Shown here: one piece after another, positions 10,531-24,120 of the stretch | Layout of the letters: the number at the start of each line of letters is the position of its first letter | Position numbering within the stretch: the first letter of the stretch is position 1 | Position numbers and translations under genes: made by a program | The notes under the pieces: generated by a model | Seen by the model: the letters and a program-made list of their open reading frames with translations, nothing else | Databases searched by the model: none | What the model was told of the DNA's origin: nothing | DNA from: Panagrolaimus kolymaensis | Taxonomy: Eukaryota; Nematoda; Chromadorea; Rhabditida; Panagrolaimidae | Direction of reading: 5' to 3' | Assembly: GCA_028622995.1 (NCBI GenBank) | Contig: JAJQJQ010000126.1 | Span: 1-64,000 of the forward strand | Length of the DNA: 64,000 nt

Positions 10531-12085
10531 TCCAACGAAATAGTAAGCTTTTCGGCGTGATGATGCTTTTCAAGAAGCATTCCAACGAAATAGTAAGCTT
10601 TTCGGCGTGATGATGCTTTTCAAGAAGCATTCCAACGAAATTGTAATGTCATTTATTAAATCATGCATTGTCTGAAAATATAAAAAACCCGCATTCAACC
10701 AAAAAATAAAAAGCTATGGATTTTTTTTATTTTACTTTACTTAATATTAGTCACAAGCTTTTCGGTGTGATGTTGCTTTTCAAGAAGCAATCCTCCGAAA
10801 TGGTAAGCTCTTCGGCGTGATGATGCTTTTCAAGAAGCATTCCAACGAAATAGTAAGCTCTTCGGCGTGATGATGCTTTTCAAGAAGCATTCCAACGAAA
10901 TAGTAAGATCTTCGGCGTGATGATGCTTTTCAAGAAGCATTCCAACGAAATAGTAAGCTCTTCGGCGTGATGATGCTTTTCAAGAAGCATTCCAACGAAA
11001 TAGTAAGCTTTTCGGCGTGATGATGCTTTTCAAGAAGCATACCAACGAAATAGTAAGCTCTTCGGCGTGATGATGCTTTTCAAGAAGCATACCAACGAAA
11101 TAGTAAGCTCTTCGGCGTGATGATGCTTTTCAAGAAGCATTCCAACGAAATAGTAAGCTTTTCGGCGTGATGATGCTTTTCAAGAAGCATTCCAACGAAA
11201 TAGTAAGCTTTTCGGCGTGATGATGCTTTTCAAGAAGCATTCCAACGAAATTGTAATGTCATTTATTAAATCATGCATTGTCTGAAAATATAAAAAACCC
11301 GCATTCAACCAAAAAATAAAAAGCTATGGATTTTTTTTATTTTACTTTACTTAATATTAGTCACAAGCTTTTCGGTGTGATGTTGCTTTTCAAGAAGCAA
11401 TCCTCCGAAATGGTAAGCTCTTCGGCGTGATGATGCTTTTCAAGAAGCATTCCAACGAAATAGTAAGCTCTTCGGCGTGATGATGCTTTTCAAGAAGCAT
11501 TCCAACGAAATAGTAAGCTTTTCGGCGTGATGATGCTTTTCAAGAAGCATTCCAACGAAATAGTAAGCTCTTCGGCGTGATGATGCTTTTCAAGAAGCAT
11601 TCCAACGAAATAGTAAGCTCTTCGGCGTGATGATGCTTTTCAAGAAGCATTCCAACGAAATAGTAAGCTTTTCGGCGTGATGATGCTTTTCAAGAAGCAA
11701 TCCTCCGAAATAGTAAGCTTTTCGGCGTGATGATGCTTTTCAAGAAGCATTCCAACGAAATAGTAAGCTCTTCGGCGTGATGATGCTTTTCAAGAAGCAT
11801 TCCAACGAAATTGTAATGTCATTTATTAAATCATGCAATGTCTGAAAATATAAAAAACCCGCATTCAACCAAAAAATAAAAAACTATGGAATTTTTTTAT
11901 TATTCTTTACTAAATATTTGTCACAAGCTTTTCGGCGTGATGATGCTTTTCAAGAAGCATTCCAACGAAATTGTAATGTCATTTATTAAATCATGCAATG
12001 TCTGAAAATATAAAAAACCCGCATTCAACCAAAAAATAAAAAACTATGGATTTTTTTTATTATTCTTTACTAAATATTTGTCACA

Positions 12086-13435
12086 AGCTTTTCGGTGTGA
12101 TGATGCTTTTCAAGAAGCATTCCAACGAAATAGTAAGCTCTTCGGCGTGATGATGCTTTTCAAGAAGCATTCCAACGAAATAGTAAGCTCTTCGGCGTGA
12201 TGATGCTTTTCAAGAAGCATTCGAACGAAATAGTACACTTTTCGGCGTGATGATGCTTTTCAAGAAGCATTCCAACGAAATAGTACACTTTTCGGCGTGA
12301 TGATGCTTTTCAAGAAGCATTCCAACGAAATAGTAAGCTCTTCGGCGTGATGATGCTTTTCAAGAAGCATTCGAACGAAATAGTACACTTTTCGGCGTGA
12401 TGATGCTTTTCAAGAAGCATTCCAACGAAATAGTACACTTTTCGGCGTGATGATGCTTTTCAAGAAGCATTCCAACGAAATAGTAAGCTCTTCGGCGTGA
12501 TGATGCTTTTCAAGAAGCATTCGAACGAAATAGTACACTTTTCGGCGTGATGATGCTTTTCAAGAAGCATTCCAACGAAATAGTACACTTTTCGGCGTGA
12601 TGATGCTTTTCAAGAAGCATTCGAACGAAATAGTACACTTTTCGGCGTGATGATGCTTTTCAAGAAGCATTCCAACGAAATAGTAAGCTCTTCGGCGTGA
12701 TGATGCTTTTCAAGAAGCATTCCAACGAAATAGTAAGCTCTTCGGCGTGATGATGCTTTTCAAGAAGCATTCCAACGAAATAGTAAGCTCTTCGGCGTGA
12801 TGATGCTTTTCAAGAAGCATTCGAACGAAATAGTACACTTTTCGGCGTGATGATGCTTTTCAAGAAGCATTCCAACGAAATAGTACACTTTTCGGCGTGA
12901 TGATGCTTTTCAAGAAGCATTCGAACGAAATAGTACACTTTTCGGCGTGATGATGCTTTTCAAGAAGCATTCCAACGAAATAGTACACTTTTCGGCGTGA
13001 TGATGCTTTTCAAGAAGCATTCCAACGAAATAGTAAGCTCTTCGGCGTGATGATGCTTTTCAAGAAGCATTCGAACGAAATAGTACACTTTTCGGCGTGA
13101 TGATGCTTTTCAAGAAGCATTCCAACGAAATAGTACACTTTTCGGCGTGATGATGCTTTTCAAGAAGCATTCGAACGAAATAGTACACTTTTCGGCGTGA
13201 TGATGCTTTTCAAGAAGCATTCCAACGAAATAGTACACTTTTCGGCGTGATGATGCTTTTCAAGAAGCATTCGAACGAAATAGTACACTTTTCGGCGTGA
13301 TGATGCTTTTCAAGAAGCATTCCAACGAAATAGTAAGCTCTTCGGCGTGATGATGCTTTTCAAGAAGCATTCCAACGAAATAGTAAGCTCTTCGGCGTGA
13401 TGATGCTTTTCAAGAAGCATTCCAACGAAATTGTA
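12086..13435 (+). repeat. A-only run, 27 units, 100-bp dimers
   Basis: This is 1350 bp between two B5 modules, exactly 27 units of 50 bp with no length variants. Units ending ATTCGAACGAAATAGTA alternate with units ending ATTCCAACGAAATAGTA, joined by CACTTTTCGG. This gives a 100-bp dimer higher-order repeat, interrupted by units followed by AGCTCTTCGG. The C-to-G change in TTCGAACG makes a TTCGAA palindrome and abolishes the CENP-B-like TTGG string in every other unit. Confidence 0.92.
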
Positions 13436-14145
13436 ATGTCATTTATTAAATCATGCAATGTCTGAAAATATAAAAAACCCGCATTCAACCAAAAAATAAA
13501 AAACTATGGATTTTTTTTATTATTCTTTACTAAATATTTGTCACAAGCTTTTCAGTGTGATGATGCTTTTCAAGAAGCATTCCAACGAAATAGTAAGCTC
13601 TTCGGCGTGATGATGCTTTTCAAGAAGCATTCGAACGAAATAGTACACTTTTCGGCGTGATGATGCTTTTCAAGAAGCATTCGAACGAAATAGTACACTT
13701 TTCGGCGTGATGATGCTTTTCAAGAAGCATTCCAACGAAATAGTAAGCTCTTCGGCGTGATGATGCTTTTCAAGAAGCATTCGAACGAAATAGTACACTT
13801 TTCGGCGTGATGATGCTTTTCAAGAAGCATTCCAACGAAATAGTACACTTTTCGGCGTGATGATGCTTTTCAAGAAGCATTCGAACGAAATAGTACACTT
13901 TTCGGCGTGATGATGCTTTTCAAGAAGCATTCCAACGAAATAGTACACTTTTCGGCGTGATGATGCTTTTCAAGAAGCATTCGAACGAAATAGTACACTT
14001 TTCGGCGTGATGATGCTTTTCAAGAAGCATTCCAACGAAATAGTAAGCTCTTCGGCGTGATGATGCTTTTCAAGAAGCATTCCAACGAAATAGTAAGCTC
14101 TTCGGCGTGATGATGCTTTTCAAGAAGCATTCCAACGAAATTGTA
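13436..14145 (+). repeat. 710-bp higher-order unit (B5 plus 12 A)
   Basis: One B5 (110 bp) plus twelve 50-bp A units. The next segment, from 14146, starts the same way: B5, then a unit with the rare TTCAGTGTGA start (13551 and 14261, exactly 710 bp apart), then TTCGAA, TTCGAA and TTCCAA units. It diverges after about five A units, so this is a tandem duplication followed by unit loss or conversion. Confidence 0.85.
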
Positions 14146-17100
14146 ATGTCATTTATTAAATCATGCAATGTCTGAAAATATAAAAAACCCGCATTCAACC
14201 AAAAAATAAAAAACTATGGATTTTTTTTATTATTCTTTACTAAATATTTGTCACAAGCTTTTCAGTGTGATGATGCTTTTCAAGAAGCATTCCAACGAAA
14301 TAGTAAGCTCTTCGGCGTGATGATGCTTTTCAAGAAGCATTCGAACGAAATAGTACACTTTTCGGCGTGATGATGCTTTTCAAGAAGCATTCGAACGAAA
14401 TAGTACACTTTTCGGCGTGATGATGCTTTTCAAGAAGCATTCCAACGAAATAGTAAGCTCTTCGGCGTGATGATGCTTTTCAAGAAGCATTCCAACGAAA
14501 TAGTAAGCTTTTCGGCGTGATGATGCTTTTCAAGAAGCATTCCAACGAAATAGTAAGCTCTTCGGCGTGATGATGCTTTTCAAGAAGCATTCCAACGAAA
14601 TTGTAATGTCATTTATTAAATCATGCAATGTCTGAAAATATAAAAAACCCGCATTCAACCAAAAAATAAAAAACTATGGATTTTTTTTATTATTCTTTAC
14701 TAAATATTTGTCACAAGCTTTTCGGTGTGATGATGCTTTTCAAGAAGCATTCCAACGAAATAGTAAGCTCTTCGGCGTGATGATGCTTTTCAAGAAGCAT
14801 TCGAACGAAATAGTACACTTTTCGGCGTGATGATGCTTTTCAAGAAGCATTCCAACGAAATAGTACACTTTTCGACGTGATGATGCTTTTCAAGAAGCAT
14901 TCGAACGAAATAGTACACTTTTCGGCGTGATGATGCTTTTCAAGAAGCATTCCAACGAAATAGTACACTTTTCGGCGTGATGATGCTTTTCAAGAAGCAT
15001 TCGAACGAAATAGTACACTTTTCGGCGTGATGATGCTTTTCAAGAAGCATTCCAACGAAATAGTACACTTTTCGGCGTGATGATGCTTTTCAAGAAGCAT
15101 TCCAACGAAATAGTAAGCTCTTCGGCGTGATGATGCTTTTCAAGAAGCATTCGAACGAAATAGTACACTTTTCGGCGTGATGATGCTTTTCAAGAAGCAT
15201 TCCAACGAAATAGTAAGCTCTTCGGCGTGATGATGCTTTTCAAGAAGCATTCCAACGAAATTGTAATGTCATTTATTAAATCATGCAATGTCTGAAAATA
15301 TAAAAAACCCGCATTCAACCAAAAAATAAAAAACTATGGATTTTTTTTATTATTCTTTACTAAATATTTGTCACAAGCTTTTCGGTGTGATGATGCTTTT
15401 CAAGAAGCATTCCAACGAAATAGTAAGCTCTTCGGCGTGATGATGCTTTTCAAGAAGCATTCGAACGAAATAGTACACTTTTCGGCGTGATGATGCTTTT
15501 CAAGAAGCATTCCAACGAAATAGTAAGCTCTTCGGCGTGATGATGCTTTTCAAGAAGCATTCCAACGAAATAGTAAGCTTTTCGGCGTGATGATGCTTTT
15601 CAAGAAGCATTCCAACGAAATAGTAAGCTCTTCGGCGTGATGATGCTTTTCAAGAAGCATTCCAACGAAATTGTAATGTCATTTATTAAATCATGCAATG
15701 TCTGAAAATATAAAAAACCCGCATTCAACCAAAAAATAAAAAACTATGGATTTTTTTTATTATTCTTTACTAAATATTTGTCACAAGCTTTTCGGTGTGA
15801 TGATGCTTTTCAAGAAGCATTCCAACGAAATAGTAAGCTCTTCGGCGTGATGATGCTTTTCAAGAAGCATTCCAACGAAATAGTAAGCTCTTCGGAGTGA
15901 TGATGCTTTTCAAGAAGCATTCCAACGAAATAGTGAGCTTTTCGGCGTGATGATGCTTTTCAAGAAGCATTCCAACGAAATAGTAAGCTCTTCGGCGTGA
16001 TGATGCTTTTCAAGAAGCATTCCAACGAAATTGTAATGTCATTTATTAAATCATGCAATGTCTGAAAATATAAAAAACCCGCATTCAACCAAAAAATAAA
16101 AAACTATGGATTTTTTTTATTATTCTTTACTAAATATTTGTCACAAGCTTTTCGGTGTGATGATGCTTTTCAAGAAGCATTCCAACGAAATAGTAAGCTC
16201 TTCGGCGTGATGATGCTTTTCAAGAAGCATTCCAACGAAATAGTAAGCTCTTCGGAGTGATGATGCTTTTCAAGAAGCATTCCAACGAAATAGTAAGCTT
16301 TTCGGCGTGATGATGCTTTTCATGAAGCATTCCAACGAAATAGTAAGCTCTTCGGCGTGATGATGCTTTTCAAGAAGCATTCCAACGAAATTGTAATGTC
16401 ATTTATTAAATCATGCAATGTCTGAAAATATAAAAAACCCGCATTCAACCAAAAAATAAAAAACTATGGATTTTTTTTATTATTCTTTACTAAATATTTG
16501 TCACAAGCTTTTCGGTGCGATGATGCTTTTCAAGAAGCATTCCAACGAAATAGTAAGCTCTTCGGCGTGATGATGCTTTTCAAGAAGCATTCGAACGAAA
16601 TAGTACACTTTTCGGCGTGATGATGCTTTTCAAGAAGCATTCCAACGAAATAGTAAGCTCTTCGGCGTGATGATGCTTTTCAAGAAGCATTCCAACGAAA
16701 TTGTAATGTCATTTATTAAATCATGCAATGTCTGAAAATATAAAAAACCCGCATTCAACCAAAAAATAAAAAACTATGGAATTTTTTTATTATTCTTTAC
16801 TAAATATTTGTCACAAGCTTTTCGGCGTGATGATGCTTTTCAAGAAGCATTCCAACGAAATTGTAATGTCATTTATTAAATCATGCAATGTCTGAAAATA
16901 TAAAAAACCCGCATTCAACCAAAAAATAAAAAACTATGGAATTTTTTTATTATTCTTTACTAAATATTTGTCACAAGCTTTTCGGCGTGATGTTGCTTTT
17001 CAAGAAGCAATCCTCCGAAATAGTAAGCTTTTCGGCGTGATGATGCTTTTCAAGAAGCATTCCAACGAAATTGTAATGTCATTTATTAAATCATGCAATT

Positions 17101-18330
17101 TCTGAAAATATAAAAAACCCGCATTCAACCAAAAAATAAAAAACTATGGAATTTTTTTATTATTCTTTACTAAATATTTGTCACAAGCTTTTCGGCGTGA
17201 TGATGCTTTTCAAGAAGCATTCCAACGAAATTGTAATGTCATTTATTAAATCATGCAATGTCTGAAAATATAAAAAACCCGCATTCAACCAAAAAATAAA
17301 AAGCTATGGATTTTTTTTATTTTACTTTACTTAATATTAGTCACAAGCTTTTCGGCGTGATGTTGCTTTTCAAGAAGCAATCCTCCGAAATAGTAAGCTT
17401 TTCGGCGTGATGATGTTTTCAAGAAGCAATCCACCGAAATTGTAAATTCATTTATTAAATCATGCAACGTCTGAAAATATAAAAAACCCGCATTCAACCA
17501 AAAAATAAAAAGCTATGGATTTTTTTTATTTTACTTTACTTAATATTAGTCACAAGCTTTTCGGCGTGATGTTGCTTTTCAAGAAGCATTCCAACGAAAT
17601 TGTAATGTCATTTATTAAATCATGCAATGTCTGAAAATATAAAAAACCCGCATTCAACCAAAAAATAAAAAACTATGGATTTTTTTATTATTCTTTACTA
17701 AATATTTGTCACAAGCTTTTCGGTGTGATGATGCTTTTCAAGAAGCATTCCAACGAAATAGTAAGCTCTTCGGCGTGATGATGCTTTTCAAGAAGCATTC
17801 GAACGAAATAGTACACTTTTCGGCGTGATGATGCTTTTCAAGAAGCATTCCAACGAAATAGTAAGCTCTTCGGCGTGATGATGCTTTTCAAGAAGCATTC
17901 CAACGAAATAGTAAGCTTTTCGGCGTGATGATGCTTTTCAAGAAGCATTCCAACGAAATAGTAAGCTCTTCGGCGTGATGATGCTTTTCAAGAAGCATTC
18001 CAACGAAATTGTAATGTCATTTATTAAATCATGCAATGTCTGAAAATATAAAAAACCCGCATTCAACCAAAAAATAAAAAACTATGGATTTTTTTTATTA
18101 TTCTTTACTAAATATTTGTCACAAGCTTTTCGGTGTGATGATGCTTTTCAAGAAGCATTCCAACGAAATAGTAAGCTCTTCGGCGTGATGATGCTTTTCA
18201 AGAAGCATCACAACGAAATAGTAAGCTCTTCGGAGTGATGATGCTTTTCAAGAAGCATTCCAACGAAATAGTAAGCTTTTCGGCGTGATGATGCTTTTCA
18301 AGAAGCATTCCAACGAAATAGTAAGCTCTT
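14146..18330 (+). repeat. Duplicated segment, copy 1 (about 4.2 kb)
   Basis: Rare marker variants recur in the same order in a second copy downstream: TTCGACGTGA at 14871, TAGTGAGC at 15931, CATGAAGC at 16321, CGGTGCGA at 16513, GCAATTTCTG at 17095 and CATCACAACG near 18207. The offsets are 5798 bp at the first B, 5948 bp through most of the segment, then 5848, 5518 and 5418 bp. These are changes of whole A or AB units. The right end is approximate: near 18330 this copy runs into GTTAAG and AATCCTCCG units absent from copy 2. Confidence 0.85.
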
Positions 18331-18843
18331 CGGCGTTAAGATGCTTTTCAAGAAGCAATCCTCCGAAAAAGTAAGCTCTTCGGCGTGATGATGCTTTTCA
18401 AGAAGCATTCCAACGAAATAGTAAGCTTTTCGGCGTGATGATGCTTTTCAAGAAGCAATCCTCCGAAATAGTAAGCTTTTCGGCGTGATGATGCTTTTCA
18501 AGAAGCATTCCAACGAAATAGTAAGCTCTTCGGCGTGATGATGCTTTTCAAGAAGCATTCCAACGAAATTGTAATGTCATTTATTAAATCATGCAATGTC
18601 TGAAAATATAAAAAACCCGCATTCAACCAAAAAATAAAAAACTATGGAATTTTTTTATTATTCTTTACTAAATATTTGTCACAAGCTTTTCGGCGTGATG
18701 ATGCTTTTCAAGAAGCATTCCAACGAAATTGTAATGTCATTTATTAAATCATGCAATGTCTGAAAATATAAAAAACCCGCATTCAACCAAAAAATAAAAA
18801 ACTATGGATTTTTTTTATTATTCTTTACTAAATATTTGTCACA

Positions 18844-19943
18844 AGCTTTTCGGTGTGATGATGCTTTTCAAGAAGCATTCCAACGAAATAGTAAGCTCTT
18901 CGGCGTGATGATGCTTTTCAAGAAGCATTCGAACGAAATAGTACACTTTTCGGCGTGATGATGCTTTTCAAGAAGCATTCCAACGAAATAGTAAGCTCTT
19001 CGGCGTGATGATGCTTTTCAAGAAGCATTCGAACGAAATAGTACACTTTTCGGCGTGATGATGCTTTTCAAGAAGCATTCCAACGAAATAGTAAGCTCTT
19101 CGGCGTGATGATGCTTTTCAAGAAGCATTCCAACGAAATAGTAAGCTCTTCGGCGTGATGATGCTTTTCAAGAAGCATTCGAACGAAATAGTACACTTTT
19201 CGGCGTGATGATGCTTTTCAAGAAGCATTCGAACGAAATAGTACACTTTTCGGCGTGATGATGCTTTTCAAGAAGCATTCCAACGAAATAGTACACTTTT
19301 CGGCGTGATGATGCTTTTCAAGAAGCATTCCAACGAAATAGTAAGCTCTTCGGCGTGATGATGCTTTTCAAGAAGCATTCCAACGAAATAGTACACTTTT
19401 CGGCGTGATGATGCTTTTCAAGAAGCATTCCAACGAAATAGTAAGCTCTTCGGCGTGATGATGCTTTTCAAGAAGCATTCGAACGAAATAGTACACTTTT
19501 CGGCGTGATGATGCTTTTCAAGAAGCATTCCAACGAAATAGTACACTTTTCGGCGTGATGATGCTTTTCAAGAAGCATTCCAACGAAATAGTAAGCTCTT
19601 CGGCGTGATGATGCTTTTCAAGAAGCATTCGAACGAAATAGTACACTTTTCGGCGTGATGATGCTTTTCAAGAAGCATTCCAACGAAATAGTACACTTTT
19701 CGGCGTGATGATGCTTTTCAAGAAGCATTCCAACGAAATAGTAAGCTCTTCGGCGTGATGATGCTTTTCAAGAAGCATTCGAACGAAATAGTACACTTTT
19801 CGGCGTGATGATGCTTTTCAAGAAGCATTCCAACGAAATAGTAAGCTCTTCGGCGTGATGATGCTTTTCAAGAAGCATTTCAACGAAATAGTAAGCTCTT
19901 CGGCGTGATGATGCTTTTCAAGAAGCATTCCAACGAAATTGTA
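18844..19943 (+). repeat. A-only run, 22 units
   Basis: This is 1100 bp between two B5 modules, exactly 22 units of 50 bp. TTCGAACG and TTCCAACG units mix as in 12086-13435 but with a less regular dimer pattern. It lies between the two copies of the duplicated segment and resembles the 27-unit run, suggesting that A runs expand and contract independently of the surrounding copy. Confidence 0.9.
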
Positions 19944-22900
19944 ATGTCATTTATTAAATCATGCAATGTCTGAAAATATAAAAAACCCGCATTCAACCAA
20001 AAAATAAAAAACTATGGATTTTTTTTATTATTCTTTACTAAATATTTGTCACAAGCTTTTCGGTGTGATGATGCTTTTCAAGAAGCATTCCAACGAAATA
20101 GTAAGCTCTTCGGCGTGATGATGCTTTTCAAGAAGCATTCGAACGAAATAGTACACTTTTCGGCGTGATGATGCTTTTCAAGAAGCATTCGAACGAAATA
20201 GTACACTTTTCGGCGTGATGATGCTTTTCAAGAAGCATTCCAACGAAATAGTAAGCTCTTCGGCGTGATGATGCTTTTCAAGAAGCATTCCAACGAAATA
20301 GTAAGCTTTTCGGCGTGATGATGCTTTTCAAGAAGCATTCCAACGAAATAGTAAGCTCTTCGGCGTGATGATGCTTTTCAAGAAGCATTCCAACGAAATT
20401 GTAATGTCATTTATTAAATCATGCAATGTCTGAAAATATAAAAAACCCGCATTCAACCAAAAAATAAAAAACTATGGATTTTTTTTATTATTCTTTACTA
20501 AATATTTGTCACAAGCTTTTCGGTGTGATGATGCTTTTCAAGAAGCATTCCAACGAAATAGTAAGCTCTTCGGCGTGATGATGCTTTTCAAGAAGCATTC
20601 GAACGAAATAGTACACTTTTCGGCGTGATGATGCTTTTCAAGAAGCATTCCAACGAAATAGTACACTTTTCGGCGTGATGATGCTTTTCAAGAAGCATTC
20701 CAACGAAATAGTAAGCTCTTCGGCGTGATGATGCTTTTCAAGAAGCATTCGAACGAAATAGTACACTTTTCGGCGTGATGATGCTTTTCAAGAAGCATTC
20801 CAACGAAATAGTACACTTTTCGACGTGATGATGCTTTTCAAGAAGCATTCGAACGAAATAGTACACTTTTCGGCGTGATGATGCTTTTCAAGAAGCATTC
20901 CAACGAAATAGTACACTTTTCGGCGTGATGATGCTTTTCAAGAAGCATTCGAACGAAATAGTACACTTTTCGGCGTGATGATGCTTTTCAAGAAGCATTC
21001 CAACGAAATAGTACACTTTTCGGCGTGATGATGCTTTTCAAGAAGCATTCCAACGAAATAGTAAGCTCTTCGGCGTGATGATGCTTTTCAAGAAGCATTC
21101 GAACGAAATAGTACACTTTTCGGCGTGATGATGCTTTTCAAGAAGCATTCCAACGAAATAGTAAGCTCTTCGGCGTGATGATGCTTTTCAAGAAGCATTC
21201 CAACGAAATTGTAATGTCATTTATTAAATCATGCAATGTCTGAAAATATAAAAAACCCGCATTCAACCAAAAAATAAAAAACTATGGATTTTTTTTATTA
21301 TTCTTTACTAAATATTTGTCACAAGCTTTTCGGTGTGATGATGCTTTTCAAGAAGCATTCCAACGAAATAGTAAGCTCTTCGGCGTGATGATGCTTTTCA
21401 AGAAGCATTCGAACGAAATAGTACACTTTTCGGCGTGATGATGCTTTTCAAGAAGCATTCCAACGAAATAGTAAGCTCTTCGGCGTGATGATGCTTTTCA
21501 AGAAGCATTCCAACGAAATAGTAAGCTTTTCGGCGTGATGATGCTTTTCAAGAAGCATTCCAACGAAATAGTAAGCTCTTCGGCGTGATGATGCTTTTCA
21601 AGAAGCATTCCAACGAAATTGTAATGTCATTTATTAAATCATGCAATGTCTGAAAATATAAAAAACCCGCATTCAACCAAAAAATAAAAAACTATGGATT
21701 TTTTTTATTATTCTTTACTAAATATTTGTCACAAGCTTTTCGGTGTGATGATGCTTTTCAAGAAGCATTCCAACGAAATAGTAAGCTCTTCGGCGTGATG
21801 ATGCTTTTCAAGAAGCATTCCAACGAAATAGTAAGCTCTTCGGAGTGATGATGCTTTTCAAGAAGCATTCCAACGAAATAGTGAGCTTTTCGGCGTGATG
21901 ATGCTTTTCAAGAAGCATTCCAACGAAATAGTAAGCTCTTCGGCGTGATGATGCTTTTCAAGAAGCATTCCAACGAAATTGTAATGTCATTTATTAAATC
22001 ATGCAATGTCTGAAAATATAAAAAACCCGCATTCAACCAAAAAATAAAAAACTATGGATTTTTTTTATTATTCTTTACTAAATATTTGTCACAAGCTTTT
22101 CGGTGTGATGATGCTTTTCAAGAAGCATTCCAACGAAATAGTAAGCTCTTCGGCGTGATGATGCTTTTCAAGAAGCATTCCAACGAAATAGTAAGCTCTT
22201 CGGAGTGATGATGCTTTTCAAGAAGCATTCCAACGAAATAGTAAGCTTTTCGGCGTGATGATGCTTTTCATGAAGCATTCCAACGAAATAGTAAGCTCTT
22301 CGGCGTGATGATGCGTTTCAAGAAGCATTCCAACGAAATTGTAATGTCATTTATTAAATCATGCAATGTCTGAAAATATAAAAAACCCGCATTCAACCAA
22401 AAAATAAAAAACTATGGATTTTTTTTATTATTCTTTACTAAATATTTGTCACAAGCTTTTCGGTGCGATGATGCTTTTCAAGAAGCATTCCAACGAAATA
22501 GTAAGCTCTTCGGCGTGATGATGCTTTTCAAGAAGCATTCGAACGAAATAGTACACTTTTCGGCGTGATGATGCTTTTCAAGAAGCATTCCAACGAAATT
22601 GTAATGTCATTTATTAAATCATGCAATGTCTGAAAATATAAAAAACCCGCATTCAACCAAAAAATAAAAAACTATGGAATTTTTTTATTATTCTTTACTA
22701 AATATTTGTCACAAGCTTTTCGGCGTGATGATGCTTTTCAAGAAGCATTCCAACGAAATTGTAATGTCATTTATTAAATCATGCAATGTCTGAAAATATA
22801 AAAAACCCGCATTCAACCAAAAAATAAAAAACTATGGAATTTTTTTATTATTCTTTACTAAATATTTGTCACAAGCTTTTCGGCGTGATGATGCTTTTCA

Positions 22901-24120
22901 AGAAGCATTCCAACGAAATTGTAATGTCATTTATTAAATCATGCAATTTCTGAAAATATAAAAAACCCGCATTCAACCAAAAAATAAAAAGCTATGGATT
23001 TTTTTTATTTTACTTTACTTAATATTAGTCACAAGCTTTTCGGCGTGATGTTGCTTTTCAAGAAGCAATCCTCCGAAATAGTAAGCTTTTCGGCGTGATG
23101 ATGTTTTCAAGAAGCAATCCACCGAAATTGTAAATTCATTTATTAAATCAGGCAATGTCTGAAATTATAAAAAACCCTCGTTCAACCAAAAAATAAAAAA
23201 CTATGGATTTTTTTATTATTCTTTACTAAATATTTGTCACAAGCTTTTCGGTGTGATGATGCTTTTCAAGAAGCATTCCAACGAAATAGTAAGCTCTTCG
23301 GCGTGATGATGCTTTTCAAGAAGCATTCGAACGAAATAGTACACTTTTCGGCGTGATGATGCTTTTCAAGAAGCATTCCAACGAAATAGTAAGCTCTTCG
23401 GCGTGATGATGCTTTTCAAGAAGCATTCGAACGAAATAGTACACTTTTCGGCGTGATGATGCTTTTCAAGAAGCATTCCAACGAAATAGTAAGCTCTTCG
23501 GCGTGATGATGCTTTTCAAGAAGCATTCCAACGAAATAGTAAGCTTTTCGGCGTGATGATGCTTTTCAAGAAGCATTCCAACGAAATAGTAAGCTCTTCG
23601 GCGTGATGATGCTTTTCAAGAAGCATCACAACGAAATAGTAAGCTCTTCGGAGTGATGATGCTTTTCAAGAAGCATTCCAACGAAATAGTAAGCTTTTCG
23701 GCGTGATGATGCTTTTCAAGAAGCATTCCAACGAAATAGTAAGCTCTTCGGCGTGATGATGCTTTTCAAGAAGCATTCCAACGAAATAGTACACTTTTCG
23801 GCGTGATGATGCTTTTCAAGAAGCATTCCAACGAAATAGTAAGCTCTTCGGCGTGATGATGCTTTTCAAGAAGCATTCGAACGAAATAGTACACTTTTCG
23901 GCGTGATGATGCTTTTCAAGAAGCATTCCAACGAAATAGTAAGCTCTTCGGCGTGATGATGCTTTTCAAGAAGCATTCCAACGAAATAGTAAGCTCTTCG
24001 GCGTGATGATGCTTTTCAAGAAGCATCACAACGAAATAGTAAGCTCTTCGGAGTGATGATGCTTTTCAAGAAGCATTCCAACGAAATAGTAAGCTTTTCG
24101 GCGTGATGATGCTTTTCAAG
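19944..24120 (+). repeat. Duplicated segment, copy 2 (about 4.2 kb)
   Basis: This is the partner of 14146-18330. Markers are at 20819 (TTCGACGTGA), 21881 (GTGAGC), 22269 (CATGAAGC), 22461 (CGGTGCG), 22943 (GCAATTTCTG) and 23619 (AGAAGCATCA). A three-unit insertion after the second B5 raises the offset by 150 bp. Near 23619-24120 the stretch carrying AGAAGCATCACAACG is itself duplicated at 400 bp (23619 and 24019). An AB unit is missing around 23133, where the B is mosaic. Confidence 0.84.
23133..23241 (+). repeat. Mosaic B module (109 bp)
   Basis: It follows the A with GATGTTTTCAAGAAGC and GAAATTGTA exactly as the B at 17445 does in the other copy. Inside, however, it reads CAGGCAATGTCTGAAATTAT then CCCTCGTTCAACC (B2 type). 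It ends with ACTATGGATTTTTTTATT, the shortened T-run found at about 17683, one AB unit further on in copy 1. It therefore joins three sources, with the loss of one AB unit. Confidence 0.8.

Noticed and set aside
12086..14145. CRISPR array
   Set aside because: Regular spacing suggests it, but there are no unique spacers: both modules are repetitive and recur across the window, and there are no cas genes.
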